DNA from: Candidatus Eisenbacteria bacterium
GTDB lineage: Bacteria; Eisenbacteria; RBG-16-71-46; CAIMUX01; JAHJDP01
Assembly (NCBI GenBank): GCA_018831195.1
Contig: JAHJDP010000066.1
Location: forward strand, 1 to 45,905
Reading direction: 5' to 3'
Length of the DNA: 45,905 nucleotides
Position numbers and translations under genes: made by a program. Positions 8,393 through 18,016 of this stretch are shown here, one piece after another (the stretch's first letter is position 1; each line of letters starts with the position of its first letter). The notes under the pieces are model-generated. The model searched no databases and was not told where the DNA came from. It worked only from the letters and a program-made list of their open reading frames with translations.

Positions 8393-10429
8393 ATGGAATT
8401 ACCCCGATTCCACATTCTGCTGATTTTGATCCTGTTGCCTCTCTGTCTCGTCTGGACTCCAGTTGCCCTTGCTGATAATCCAACGAAACAGGAAAAGGAG
8501 ATTACAGAATCGTTCTTCGATATGAGTCTTGAGGAGCTGTTGTTCATTGATGTAGAGACGGTGCTGGGTGCCTCACGATTCTATCAAAAGACGACGGAAG
8601 CTCCCGCATCTGTAACAATCATTGAGCGCAATGAAATAGCGGCATTCGGTTATCGAACCCTCGCCGGTATTCTGGCCGGCGCTCAAGGCTTCTTCACCAC
8701 AAATGATCGAAACTATGAGTATCTCGGTGTACGCGGTTTCAACAGACCAGGGGATTATAATACGCGGGTTCTATTGCTGGTGGATGGACATCGGATCAAT
8801 GACAACATTTACGATCAGGCGACGATCGGAACGGAATTCCTGCTCGATGCCGCCCTCATCGAGCGGGTTGAAATCATTCGGGGCCCGGCTTCTTCACTCT
8901 ATGGAGCGAATGCCTTTTTGGGTGTGATCAATGTGGTCACGAGAGATGGAAGGGCATTGAACGGTTTTGAGGTTTCGGGTGGGGCTGGGAGTTTTGAGAC
9001 ATTCAGGGGCCGATTGAGTTATGGCGCCAAGATGGGAAATGGGCTGTCAATGATCCTTTCAGGATCGATCCTGGATAGCAGAGGTCAAGATTTATACTTC
9101 AAGGAGTTCGATGATCCGGAGACAAACAATGGGGTGGCGGAGGGTGGGGATGGAGATAAAAACAGGAGGTTCTTTACCAAACTCTCTTACGGCGACTTTA
9201 CGCTTGTTGGCGCTTCCTCATCACGGGAAAAGAAGATACCTGCCGCGCCATGGGGAATAGAGTTCAATAGCTCCAAGAACCTAAGTGTGGATACCCGTTA
9301 CTACTTGGACTTGAAGTATGCTCATCTTTTCGACGGTCAATGGAGTGTGACATCGCGGCTTTTCTACGATCGATATGAATATGATGGTGATTTCCAGTTT
9401 GATTATGGTGATGAGGATGAAAGGTATCTGGTGGTCAACAGAGACCGCGTTCTCGGAGAGTGGTGGGGCAATGAGCTGCTGGCTTCCGGGCAAGTGGGGG
9501 CTAGAAACCGGATTACCACTGGATTCGAATATCGCGACAATTTCCGGCAGGATCAAAAGAACTACGACGAAGAAGTTTATCTTGACGATAAGAGGAAATC
9601 CAAGATCTGGGCTCTGTTTCTTCAGGATGAATTCGAGATTTCCTCGACGCTGCGGCTGAATGCCGGCATGCGTTATGATCACTACGAAACCTTCGGTGGG
9701 AGCACCAACCCGCGTTTGGCTTTGATCTTCAATCCCTATGAGACGTCCGCGCTCAAACTCCTATATGGTGAAGCTTTCCGGAGCCCGAATGCTTATGAGC
9801 TCTACTATGACGACGGAGAGAGTACACAGAAACAGAATCCCAACCTGGAACCGGAAACGATCACAACCTACGAGATGGTCTGGGAACAATCGGTCAATGA
9901 AGTATTTCGATTTTGTACTTCGGGCTACATCTATCACATTAGGGATCTGATCAGCCAGCGACTCGACCCTGAGGATGATTTGCTGGTTTTTGATAATTCC
10001 GAACACATTAAGGCTCAGGGCCTGGAAATGGAACTGAAAGGCCGATGGGACAGTGGATGGAGATTTCATTCCGGCTATGCCCTGCAGCGGTCAGAAAATT
10101 TTGAGAGCGGCGAAGAACTCACTAACTCCCCCCGGCACATTGTCCAGCTTAAACTCCTGGCGCCTCTGCCCTGGAGTGATTTTCTTGCGGGATTCGAAGC
10201 AAAGTACATTGGCAGCCGGAAGACACTTGCAGGATCGATGGCTGAAGAGTACTGGATTGCAAACCTGACAGCATCCGGTCGTCCCGCCGTGGATTGGTTG
10301 GAGATATCGGCCGGTGTCCACAATCTTTTTGATGAGATTTACGGCGATCCCGGCTCTGCAGAGCATAGACAGAACCTCATCTTTCAGGATGGAAGAACTG
10401 TTTGGGTGGAACTGAAGTTCGACTTCTAA
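8393..10429 (+). CDS. TonB-dependent outer-membrane receptor
   Basis: Counting from ATG 8393 the receptor has 678 residues, starting with a signal peptide (MELPRFHILLILILLP... to about residue 27). A plug domain follows: APASVTIIERNEI, AGILAGAQGFF, YEYLGVRGFNRPGDYNTRVLLLVDG and LIERVEIIRGPASSLYGANAFLGVINVVT. The rest is a 22-strand-type barrel ending in aromatic Phe (VELKFDF), as outer-membrane proteins do. A short DMSLEELLFIDVETV stretch before the plug resembles the start seen in many FCB and delta-proteobacterial receptors. The substrate (siderophore, cobalamin, glycan or metal) cannot be read. An upstream in-frame start is possible but would run through the palindrome. Confidence 0.88.
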   Translation: MELPRFHILLILILLPLCLVWTPVALADNPTKQEKEITESFFDMSLEELLFIDVETVLGASRFYQKTTEAPASVTIIERNEIAAFGYRTLAGILAGAQGFFTTNDRNYEYLGVRGFNRPGDYNTRVLLLVDGHRINDNIYDQATIGTEFLLDAALIERVEIIRGPASSLYGANAFLGVINVVTRDGRALNGFEVSGGAGSFETFRGRLSYGAKMGNGLSMILSGSILDSRGQDLYFKEFDDPETNNGVAEGGDGDKNRRFFTKLSYGDFTLVGASSSREKKIPAAPWGIEFNSSKNLSVDTRYYLDLKYAHLFDGQWSVTSRLFYDRYEYDGDFQFDYGDEDERYLVVNRDRVLGEWWGNELLASGQVGARNRITTGFEYRDNFRQDQKNYDEEVYLDDKRKSKIWALFLQDEFEISSTLRLNAGMRYDHYETFGGSTNPRLALIFNPYETSALKLLYGEAFRSPNAYELYYDDGESTQKQNPNLEPETITTYEMVWEQSVNEVFRFCTSGYIYHIRDLISQRLDPEDDLLVFDNSEHIKAQGLEMELKGRWDSGWRFHSGYALQRSENFESGEELTNSPRHIVQLKLLAPLPWSDFLAGFEAKYIGSRKTLAGSMAEEYWIANLTASGRPAVDWLEISAGVHNLFDEIYGDPGSAEHRQNLIFQDGRTVWVELKFDF

Positions 10430-10608
10430 TTCAAATAGGCTGCTGAAGATGCGCCCCGCTTCTTGGAAAACGCCCTGAATTTCTGCACCCCACGCTTCAA
10501 TTTGACCTGGCAATGAATACAGCCTGGTGTGCTAAACTGCCCTTGAAGAGTTCGAGAAACTGGCCGAAGGGGAAACGCCCATTCACCGTAATGAAGGAGC
10601 AACATTTC

Positions 10609-11220
10609 ATGAGACAATCTCATTATTTCACCTGTTCACTGGTCTTGTTTGTCATTATGGGTCTCATGATCTCCGCCCCCGATCTGCCGGCTCAGGACGA
10701 TCGGGCTCAGACTCGAACGGCCATGGAACGGGTCGCTGTGAATCCCGACAGTATAGATGTGGATGATGGTGATACGGTCACCATTCGATGGGGGGGTGAC
10801 GATGTAGAGATCATCCGCATCCTCGGCATCGACACGCCCGAGACACAGCACATAGGCCACAATCTTCCTTTTGACCAACCCTTCGGCCGGGAAGCCGCCG
10901 GATTCGCCATGGGGGCCTTCGCTCTAGCCACAAAGGTGGAGCTTCTCCGCGCCGACCAAATGGATCCTTACGGCCGGACTCTTGGTTATTTGTTCCTGAA
11001 TGGCAAAAACTACTCGGCCCTCATCGTCGCCGCGCGATTGGCCTCCGAGACGGTGAATCACTATGGTGATAACGGCTTTCCGAAAGAGGCGGCGGAAGTG
11101 CTGGCGGCCGCCAAGACCGCCGGTCCCGTACCCTTCGAGCCGCCCTTTCAATTTCGCCAGCGGATGAGAGAGGTGACCGATTGGATGCGCGCGACAGGGC
11201 AGCTTCCGGAAGATGAATGA
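10609..11220 (+). CDS. Exported staphylococcal-nuclease-like protein
   Basis: The product is 203 residues from ATG 10609, with aaggagc about 10 bp upstream. A signal peptide (about 1-29) precedes an SNase domain: DSIDVDDGDTVTI, IIRILGIDTPETQ, FGREAAGFAMGAF, LLRADQMDPYGRTLGYLFLNG and YSALIVAARLASE. The residues corresponding to the nuclease Arg, Asp and Glu in IRILGIDTPE and the Arg in DPYGR are present, so it may be active on DNA or RNA in the periplasm or outside the cell. Bacteria of this group often carry such exported nucleases. It may follow the TonB receptor in one transcript, but 179 bp separate them. Confidence 0.82.
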   Translation: MRQSHYFTCSLVLFVIMGLMISAPDLPAQDDRAQTRTAMERVAVNPDSIDVDDGDTVTIRWGGDDVEIIRILGIDTPETQHIGHNLPFDQPFGREAAGFAMGAFALATKVELLRADQMDPYGRTLGYLFLNGKNYSALIVAARLASETVNHYGDNGFPKEAAEVLAAAKTAGPVPFEPPFQFRQRMREVTDWMRATGQLPEDE

Positions 11221-11535
11221 CCGGATAGCATCACTGCCCATCCTTGGGAGCCAATGAGTTCATTCAATTCCCCGGAACTTCATCCTCAATCTGCATCAAT
11301 ACTGTCCCGCTAAGAGGTGCGTTCGGTACCGCAATCTGTCCAGGGTAACAACGGGCCATGTAACTAATTGTTTCGATTATAGATACACTGTTATATCTGT
11401 AAACATTCTCCGATATATTTTCCCCGTTTTTTCTCTTCAGGATGTCCAGATCTCTGAAAAAGCGTCGATGAAGTACCCAGGCGACCGCTCCTGACAAGGG
11501 CGAACATAGTATCCCAAAATAATAAGGAGGCCAAA
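11221..11535. other. Intergenic region before the FnIII lipoprotein
   Basis: No gene is seen in these 315 bp. A weak promoter-like pair, TTGTTT (11368-11373) and TTATAT (11391-11396) 17 bp apart, and a strong aaggagg at 11524-11530 before GTG 11536 are the only signals. Nothing supports an RNA gene. Confidence 0.3.
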
Positions 11536-14500
11536 GTGCGTACGCCTAATTCATTCTATTTACCCATTTTTGTTGCTCTGATTGCGATGGTCCTCATATG
11601 GGGATGTTCCGATGAGATCGCCGATCCTGAGCAAAATATCAAACTCACCGTCGAACTTGGCCGGGATGCTGATGATGTTGATCACGGCTGGTTGGTTGTA
11701 GATCACGACTCTGAGAATCAATACCGGCTGAGCCGTAATGAGAATCTTTTGGAGTCACGTTCACTTGAGCTAGAGCCGGGTGCCCACTACTTTGCAGCGA
11801 CCGCCGTCGATGCGAATGAGAATATCCTCTTCATGGGCGCGTCGACCGACACCATACCGGAAGGTTATGGGGAGTTCAACCTGACGATCGAACTGGCGGC
11901 GGTCCGTCCTATTTGCGGATTCGCTCCCTCCAGTATTGATTTTGGTGTGGTTCAGATCGGCCAGAGCAAGGTGGATAGTCTCATCATCACAAACTCCGGC
12001 AATGCTGATTTGGAAGTGGACATCAGCGTCGATTGCGCCGGATTCGAGATTGTAGCAGGCGCCGGACACCATACCCTGGTCCCAGGTCAATCGCTGACCC
12101 TTACGGTCGAGTTCACTCCGGAAACTGTGGGTGATCTGACGTGTTCGATTCAAACGGGGACGGATTGTGAAAGCATCGTTTGCATCGGGACAGCTCAAGA
12201 AGCTCCTCTCATGGTGCCGGCCGCACCGACTGATCTGGTGGCGACAGCTGCGTCGAGCCGCCAAATCGACTTGAATTGGACAGACAACTCGGACAACGAA
12301 ACGGGCTTTGTCATAAAGCGCGGCATGAGCGTCGGCGGACCCTATAGTGAGATCGATGTCGTCGATCCTGATACCGAAAGCTACTCTGATCCGACATTGT
12401 CCAAGGCAACCACTTATTGGTACTGGGTCTCGGCCGTTAACGAGGCCGGTTCATCGGATCCAACGAACCTTGTCTCCGCCAGAACCGAGGATGAAGCACC
12501 AACAGTGCCGACGAACTTGGTGGCAACGGTGATATCAATTGATCAAATCGAACTGAGTTGGACCGACACCTCGGATAATGAGAGTGGATTCCGCATTGAG
12601 CGCGCCACCAGCAGCGGGGGACCGTACAGCATTATCGACACTGTAGATCCGGACGTCACAGAGTATATCGATTCAAATCTATCCCAAGGGGCGACCTACT
12701 GGTATAAGGTAACCGCCTTTAATGATATCGGCGAAGTCGATTCCACCGACCCTGTCTCGGCGACAACCGGTTTGGAGCCGCCGACCGCCCCATCCGCCCT
12801 TGTCGCCGTTGCCGGATCGACAAGCCGGATTGAACTGAGCTGGACCGACAACTCCGATAATGAAGATGGATTCCGGATTCGGCGGGGCCAGGCTCTGAAC
12901 GGCGCATACACGGAGATCGCCACGGTTGGAGCCAACACAACAACGTACACTAATTCAGACCTGCCTTCATCAACGAAGTACTATTATAGAGTGACGGCCT
13001 ACAATAGCGCCGGCGAATCGGCTCCCACAACAGTGGTATCGGCGACAACCGGTGATCAAATGCCGGCGGCTCCGTCCAATCTCGTGGCCACGGCAATATC
13101 AAATAACAGGATTGACCTGACCTGGACGGATAACTCCGATAATGAAGATGGTTTCCGCGTTGAAAGCAGCAATGCATCGAACGGACAATATGTAGAAATT
13201 ACGCCTCTTGGACCCAATCGGACGTCATATTCGAACACCGGATTGGCCTCCTCGACCAAATATTATTATCGGGTTATTGCTTACAATACGGCCGGTGCTT
13301 CAGCACCGACGGTACCTGTTTATGCGATTACGAAAGATGTTTTGCCGGAGGCGCCGTCGGGCCTGGCGGCTACGGGGGTGTCAAGCAGCCAGATCAACCT
13401 GACCTGGAATGACAATTCCAATAATGAAAAAGGGTTCCGCATCGAGCGCAGCCAGTCATTGAATGGTACGTTTATCGAGATTACACCGGTAGGACCCAAT
13501 CGTACAACCTATTCCAATATGGGATTGGCCGCCTCGACGAAATATTACTACCGGATCTCGTCATATAATGACGCCGGCGGATCTGCAGTCACGGCCCCGG
13601 TTTATGCGACGACATTGGATGCTTTCCCGGATGGCGCACCGTCGGGTTTGACGGCGACAGCGGTCTCAAGCTCTCAAATTAACCTGACCTGGATAGACAA
13701 TTGTTCCAATGAAAAGGGTTTCCGGATTGAACGCAGCACGGCCCTGAATGGCCAGTATATTGAGATTACACCGGTCGGGCCGAACCGGACGACCTACTCG
13801 AATATGGGGCTGAGCGCTTCGACGAAATACTATTACAGGGTTTTGGCCTACAATGATGCCGGCGAAACGGAGCCGACAGAACCGGTCTTCGCGACAACAA
13901 AAGATCTGATGCCGGAGGCGAAGCCATCAAATCTGACCGCGACGCCCGTTTCCACCAGCCAGATCAATCTAAGCTGGACAGACAATTCAACCAATGAAAA
14001 GGGATTCCGGATTCTGCGAAGCCAGGCCTCAAACGGCGTCTATGTCGAGATCACGCCGGTCGGTCCGAACCGGACGACCTACTCCAACATGGGATTGGCT
14101 CCATCAACCAAGTACTATTACAAAGTGCTGGCCTATAACGACACAGGTGAAACAGAACCGACGGAGGCTGTTTGGGCGACGACATTGGATGAAATGCCCC
14201 TGGCGCCGTCGAACTTGGTCGCGACACCTGCCTCGGACACCCAGATTGATCTCGGCTGGACCGACAATTCGGACAATGAGAAGGGCTTCCGTATCGAGCG
14301 GAGCTTATTGAGCAACGGTCCATGGACCGAGATAACTCCCGTCGGTCCCAACCGGACGACCTATGCGAATTTGGGATTGTCCGCCTCGACAAAATACTAC
14401 TACCGCGTGCGGTCATATAATGATGCCGGTGAGTCCAATCCCACCACAACTGCTTGGGCCACGACGGATAGTCCGCAGCCACTTGAACCTTCTGATCTGG

Positions 14501-15330
14501 CGGCGACGGTCGAATCGAGCTACCAAATCAACCTGTCCTGGACCGACAACGCGCGCAATGAAACCGGTTACCGCATCGAACGTTCGACTATCGCCGCGGG
14601 CGGCCCCTATGTCACCGCGGGCACGGTCGGTGTCAATGGGAGCAACTTCTCTGACACCGGTTTGACGCCGGCGACGCTGTACTGGTACCGTGTGCTGGCC
14701 TTTAACAGTGGATACCAATCGAATCGGGTTGGCCCGGTCTCAGCCACAACGCACGATGTGCCGCCGGCGGCGCCAAGCCATCTTGAAGGTATGGCGATCA
14801 ACAGCAGCCGGATCGATCTGACCTGGACCGACAACTCGGGGAACGAGACCGGATTCCAGATCGAGCGCGCAACAGCCGGTGCAGGACCCTACACCGCGAT
14901 CGACACAACTGCGGCCGACGTGGAAGCCTACTCAAATACCGGCTTGACCGCCGCAACGACCTATTGGTACCAAGTGTCGGCTCTCAACGCATTGGGTAAG
15001 TCGGCGTCCGTCGATCCTATTTCGGTCACCACCGCCGTCGGCCCGCCGTCAAAACCCACCGGTTTGACGGCGACCGCGATTTCAAGCGAACGGATCGATT
15101 TGGAGTGGACCGACACATCTGACAATGAAACCCACTTTGAAATCGAACGCAGCGATGCAGAAGATGGAACATATGTGCAGATCGACACGGTCGGCGAAGA
15201 TGGTGATGTTTTCTCCGACAGGGGATTGGACCCTTCAACCACGTACTGGTACCGTGTTTCATCCTCAAATGCGTCCGGTGATTCCACTCCCACCACTCCG
15301 GTATCTGCGACGACGCTTGCGGCGCCGTAA
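11536..15330 (+). CDS. Large lipoprotein with a HYDIN-like domain and eleven fibronectin type III domains
   Basis: The protein is 1264 residues, starting at GTG 11536 after an aaggagg site. A lipoprotein signal ends at LIWGC (Cys24). About residues 130-225 form a HYDIN/ASH choice-of-anchor-like domain (APSSIDFGVVQIGQSK ... VEFTPETVGDL). Eleven FnIII domains of about 92 residues then run to the C-terminus, each opening with a PxxPxxLxAT...I.L.WTDNSxNExGF pattern and ending ...YRVxAYNxxGxSxPT. Domains 4-8 are more alike than the others (shared EITP.GPNRT.Y), suggesting internal duplication. There is no PNPF sorting domain, in keeping with anchoring by lipid. The likely role is a surface adhesin or scaffold. 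Confidence 0.88.
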   Translation: MRTPNSFYLPIFVALIAMVLIWGCSDEIADPEQNIKLTVELGRDADDVDHGWLVVDHDSENQYRLSRNENLLESRSLELEPGAHYFAATAVDANENILFMGASTDTIPEGYGEFNLTIELAAVRPICGFAPSSIDFGVVQIGQSKVDSLIITNSGNADLEVDISVDCAGFEIVAGAGHHTLVPGQSLTLTVEFTPETVGDLTCSIQTGTDCESIVCIGTAQEAPLMVPAAPTDLVATAASSRQIDLNWTDNSDNETGFVIKRGMSVGGPYSEIDVVDPDTESYSDPTLSKATTYWYWVSAVNEAGSSDPTNLVSARTEDEAPTVPTNLVATVISIDQIELSWTDTSDNESGFRIERATSSGGPYSIIDTVDPDVTEYIDSNLSQGATYWYKVTAFNDIGEVDSTDPVSATTGLEPPTAPSALVAVAGSTSRIELSWTDNSDNEDGFRIRRGQALNGAYTEIATVGANTTTYTNSDLPSSTKYYYRVTAYNSAGESAPTTVVSATTGDQMPAAPSNLVATAISNNRIDLTWTDNSDNEDGFRVESSNASNGQYVEITPLGPNRTSYSNTGLASSTKYYYRVIAYNTAGASAPTVPVYAITKDVLPEAPSGLAATGVSSSQINLTWNDNSNNEKGFRIERSQSLNGTFIEITPVGPNRTTYSNMGLAASTKYYYRISSYNDAGGSAVTAPVYATTLDAFPDGAPSGLTATAVSSSQINLTWIDNCSNEKGFRIERSTALNGQYIEITPVGPNRTTYSNMGLSASTKYYYRVLAYNDAGETEPTEPVFATTKDLMPEAKPSNLTATPVSTSQINLSWTDNSTNEKGFRILRSQASNGVYVEITPVGPNRTTYSNMGLAPSTKYYYKVLAYNDTGETEPTEAVWATTLDEMPLAPSNLVATPASDTQIDLGWTDNSDNEKGFRIERSLLSNGPWTEITPVGPNRTTYANLGLSASTKYYYRVRSYNDAGESNPTTTAWATTDSPQPLEPSDLAATVESSYQINLSWTDNARNETGYRIERSTIAAGGPYVTAGTVGVNGSNFSDTGLTPATLYWYRVLAFNSGYQSNRVGPVSATTHDVPPAAPSHLEGMAINSSRIDLTWTDNSGNETGFQIERATAGAGPYTAIDTTAADVEAYSNTGLTAATTYWYQVSALNALGKSASVDPISVTTAVGPPSKPTGLTATAISSERIDLEWTDTSDNETHFEIERSDAEDGTYVQIDTVGEDGDVFSDRGLDPSTTYWYRVSSSNASGDSTPTTPVSATTLAAP

Positions 15331-15384
15331 GGGGTGTCAGGAAACGGGTCGAATTGAACCGACTCTGAAAACGCTGACAAGAAT

Positions 15385-15420
15385 AAGGAAGAGCCGTCTC
15401 GAAAGGGGCGGCTCTTCCTT
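15385..15420 (+). terminator. Hairpin terminator after the FnIII lipoprotein
   Basis: A perfect 12-bp stem, aaggaagagccg (15385-15396) with cggctcttcctt (15409-15420), and a 12-nt loop. It lies 54 bp past the stop codon; the trailing U-run is short. Confidence 0.65.
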
Positions 15421-15549
15421 CTATCTCGACAAGGGAAGAATTCCTGTTACAGTTGTCCTGTCGAGATCGTGTGGAGAAATAGAAGGAAGTATGAACGACG
15501 CGCTGAGACCTGGAGAATGTTTTTAATCCGCTGAGTGGAGTCATTTTAT

Positions 15550-17340
15550 GTGAAGGTGTCAAAGACCGCAAAGTTGGCCGCCTTGATCTTCTTACTGGCC
15601 TTGGCGCCGAGAGTGATCTTTTGGGCTGAATGGAACCGGGCGGGTCTTCTGTCCCTCCCGGTGGTCGACGCCCACACCTATGACCAAGAAGCGAGAGGGC
15701 TTCTCGAGGGCGGCTGGCCCCCCGAGGAGCCCTTTTGGCAGGCTCCCCTTTACTCCTATTTCCTGGCGGGCGTTTATCGCGTCGCGGGGGTCAGCTGGCC
15801 CGCCGCCCGCCTGGTCAACGCCCTCCTTGGCGCGGGCACCTGCCTGCTGGCCTGGTGTTTGGCGCGGCATCTGCTTTCACGGAAACAGGCCTGGATCGTC
15901 TTCGGGATTTGCGCGCTCTATGGCCCCCTGCTTTATTTTGAAGGGCAACTTCTGCGCGAATCGTTGGCGGCATTTCTTTTGACGGGGTGGGTTCTGGTGC
16001 AACTGAAGGCCCTCTCGACCGCAGAGAAGGGGGGCTCTCCTTCTGTTTTATGGTGGCTTGGGGCGGGCATGCTTCTGGGGTTGACGGCTCTGTGCCGGGA
16101 AAACGCCCTGATCCTCGCCCCGCTCGCCGTCCTCTGGGGATTCTTTATAAGGAACGGCGGCGGAAGATGGCTTCGTCCTGTCCTTTTTATGCTCGGCATC
16201 TGCGTTATTGTCTCACCGGTGACATTGTACAATCTGAAACAGGATAACGCCCTTATCCCGATTTCTTCCGGCGGCGGAATCAATTTCTATTTGGGAAATA
16301 ATGCCGATAGCCGGGGGGTGATCGCCATCCGTCCCGGGCGTTTCTGGAGTGAGCTCACCGACCGGCCGCGGCTCGAATCCGGAGCGGTGACGGCTGGAGA
16401 GAAATCGGCCTATTTCTACAGGGAGGCTTTCGACTGGATCATCCACCATCCCGCCGATTTTGTCCGCAACACAATGTATAAGACGGCCGGATTCCTGTCA
16501 CCCCATGAGATCAAACGAAATCAGGAGATTTATGAAGCCCGGGAAGGATCGCGCTTGTTGCGGGTTTTAATGTGGAAAGCCGGCCCCTTTGGGTTTCCTT
16601 TTGGGTTGCTCGGACCGGCGGCCCTGCTCGGGCTCTGGCGGGCGTTTCGAAGACGGCTGACCCCGCGCAACCCAAAGGGATTTTACTTTCTTGCGGCAGC
16701 GACTCTTCTTTTTTCGATCGGGGTTATACTATTCTTCCCCAGTGCCCGTTACCGGGTCGTGCTGACGCCGGTTTTGGCTGTCTTGGCTGTAGCGGGATGG
16801 ACCGGCTTCGCCCGCGCGTGGAAAGAATCCGCCATTGTCTTGGTGGCGTCCTTGCTGGTGGTGAATGCCGGATGGGTTCGGAGCCAAGAGGATCCGGCGG
16901 ATCAATCCTTTCTTAGGGCCTATGCCCTTGTTGAGGCGGGGCGCACGGAGGAGGCGCTCTCTGAATTGCGGCTTGCCACGAAGATCAATCCTAAACATGG
17001 AGAGGCCTGGACGACGATGGCGGCCCTTTACGGTATGACGGGACGGCCGCGTGAATCGATGGGCGCCGCCTATGCCGCCATCGCCATCGATTCAACGAAT
17101 GCCCAGGCCTGGGTCAACCTGGGCACCACCTTGATGGATATGGGGGATCTCCAGAATGCCGAGCGCAAACTCAGCCGCGCCATTCAGCTGGCGCCGCATC
17201 TCGCGGACGCCTGGAACAATCTCGGGACCTGTTTGATTCAACAAGGCCGCCGCCAGGAGGCGCTGCAAGCCTTTGATCAAGCCTTGCGCATTGATCCCGG
17301 CCACCGTTGCGCGGCGGAAAACCGCCGCCGCCCGCGGTGA
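15550..17340 (+). CDS. GT-C-type (family 39-like) membrane glycosyltransferase with C-terminal TPRs
   Basis: The product is about 596 residues from GTG 15550, with ggag 9 bp upstream; GTG 15535 would add five residues. The first 440 residues hold around ten membrane helices with a periplasmic loop carrying VVDAHTYDQEA (acidic motif near residue 45) and EEPFWQAPLYSYFLAG, typical of the ArnT/PMT-like GT-C fold that uses polyprenyl-phosphate sugars. ESLAAFLL and GLTALCRENALILAPL are also typical. From about residue 450, three TPRs follow (ALVEAGRTEEALSELRLATKINPKH and two more). It probably glycosylates a protein, lipid or glycan outside the membrane; the acceptor is unknown. Confidence 0.8.
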   Translation: MKVSKTAKLAALIFLLALAPRVIFWAEWNRAGLLSLPVVDAHTYDQEARGLLEGGWPPEEPFWQAPLYSYFLAGVYRVAGVSWPAARLVNALLGAGTCLLAWCLARHLLSRKQAWIVFGICALYGPLLYFEGQLLRESLAAFLLTGWVLVQLKALSTAEKGGSPSVLWWLGAGMLLGLTALCRENALILAPLAVLWGFFIRNGGGRWLRPVLFMLGICVIVSPVTLYNLKQDNALIPISSGGGINFYLGNNADSRGVIAIRPGRFWSELTDRPRLESGAVTAGEKSAYFYREAFDWIIHHPADFVRNTMYKTAGFLSPHEIKRNQEIYEAREGSRLLRVLMWKAGPFGFPFGLLGPAALLGLWRAFRRRLTPRNPKGFYFLAAATLLFSIGVILFFPSARYRVVLTPVLAVLAVAGWTGFARAWKESAIVLVASLLVVNAGWVRSQEDPADQSFLRAYALVEAGRTEEALSELRLATKINPKHGEAWTTMAALYGMTGRPRESMGAAYAAIAIDSTNAQAWVNLGTTLMDMGDLQNAERKLSRAIQLAPHLADAWNNLGTCLIQQGRRQEALQAFDQALRIDPGHRCAAENRRRPR

Positions 17341-17451
17341 TGGTGAAGCTGCAGAGGACCCAGCCTGTTAAGGCCTGTATCCAGGACTGCCGTCCGGGTT
17401 TGGAAATCCGGGCATCTTTTTGGAGGCACTTCAGAAAATGAGTGGGCGAGT

Positions 17452-17462
17452 GGGGGGGGGGG
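17452..17462 (+). repeat. Homopolymeric G tract upstream of the effector operon
   Basis: Eleven consecutive G residues lie 79 bp before the start codon at 17541 and about 24 bp upstream of the candidate -35 box. Such tracts slip during replication and can change promoter spacing. It may also be an assembly-length uncertainty. Confidence 0.6.
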
Positions 17463-17485
17463 CGGATGGAGCCGGGCACAAATCC

Positions 17486-17513
17486 TTGCAATAGCATGAG
17501 TTGGTATTATATA
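17486..17513 (+). promoter_or_regulatory. Candidate sigma-70-type promoter of the DUF4123 operon
   Basis: TTGCAA (17486-17491) and TATATA (17508-17513) are 16 bp apart, about 28 bp before ATG 17541. Matched by eye only. Confidence 0.4.
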
Positions 17514-17540
17514 TAGGAGGGGTGGAAGTGGGATGGAATC

Positions 17541-18014
17541 ATGAAGCGGATATTGCGGTCAAGATTTCGAAACTATGAGATTTTGGATTGCGTCGAAGCA
17601 ATCGATGCCCCCCTTGTCAAAAAATTTCCCGATGATGAGTCTGCGCTCCTTTTTCTGCGGCCCTTCTCAAAAGATGATGGCGCCCTGTCCACGCTGCGAG
17701 CTGTCATTGCGACACACTGTCTAGGCGTTCAGAGATTGAATGATGAGCAGGTCATAAAACGCGTCGCGCGTGAATTGGCAAGTGGGCGGATCATGCTTGT
17801 AGAGCACGCCCTTTCGGATTTTTCGGGAGGCGTGCCGGAGGAGCCGCTGATCGAGGAAGAGGCGGAGGATCTTCCTCCCTCAGAGACGCGTCTGTCGGCC
17901 GCCGAGGAGCCCCACCCGGCGGCATATGGAGAACAGGCCATGACGTTGGTGGAAGCAGCGAAAAGGGGGACACCCTTCTGCGAAGAGTGCATGAATGAGG
18001 AGAAAGGGGCCTGA
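17541..18014 (+). CDS. Unknown 157-residue protein, first gene of the DUF4123 operon
   Basis: No confident family match. The first 95 residues look like a compact domain (IDAPLVKKFPDDESALLFLRP and VQRLNDEQVIKRVARELASG). A Pro/Glu-rich acidic linker (about 96-130) follows. The protein ends with LVEAAKRGTPFCEECMNEEKGA, a helix plus CxxC that may bind metal. A similar short PFCEEC-type tail is, to my recollection, found in other proteins of type VI secretion loci, but I cannot verify this. It is two bases from the DUF4123 gene and therefore almost certainly co-expressed. It could be a structural adaptor or a tail-tip partner for the effector. Confidence 0.6.
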   Translation: MKRILRSRFRNYEILDCVEAIDAPLVKKFPDDESALLFLRPFSKDDGALSTLRAVIATHCLGVQRLNDEQVIKRVARELASGRIMLVEHALSDFSGGVPEEPLIEEEAEDLPPSETRLSAAEEPHPAAYGEQAMTLVEAAKRGTPFCEECMNEEKGA

Positions 18015-18016
18015 CA

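Noticed and set aside
12220-15327. Regular repeats as a CRISPR array
   Set aside because: The repeats are about 280 bp long, coding in one frame, and correspond to FnIII domains rather than to short direct repeats with unique spacers.
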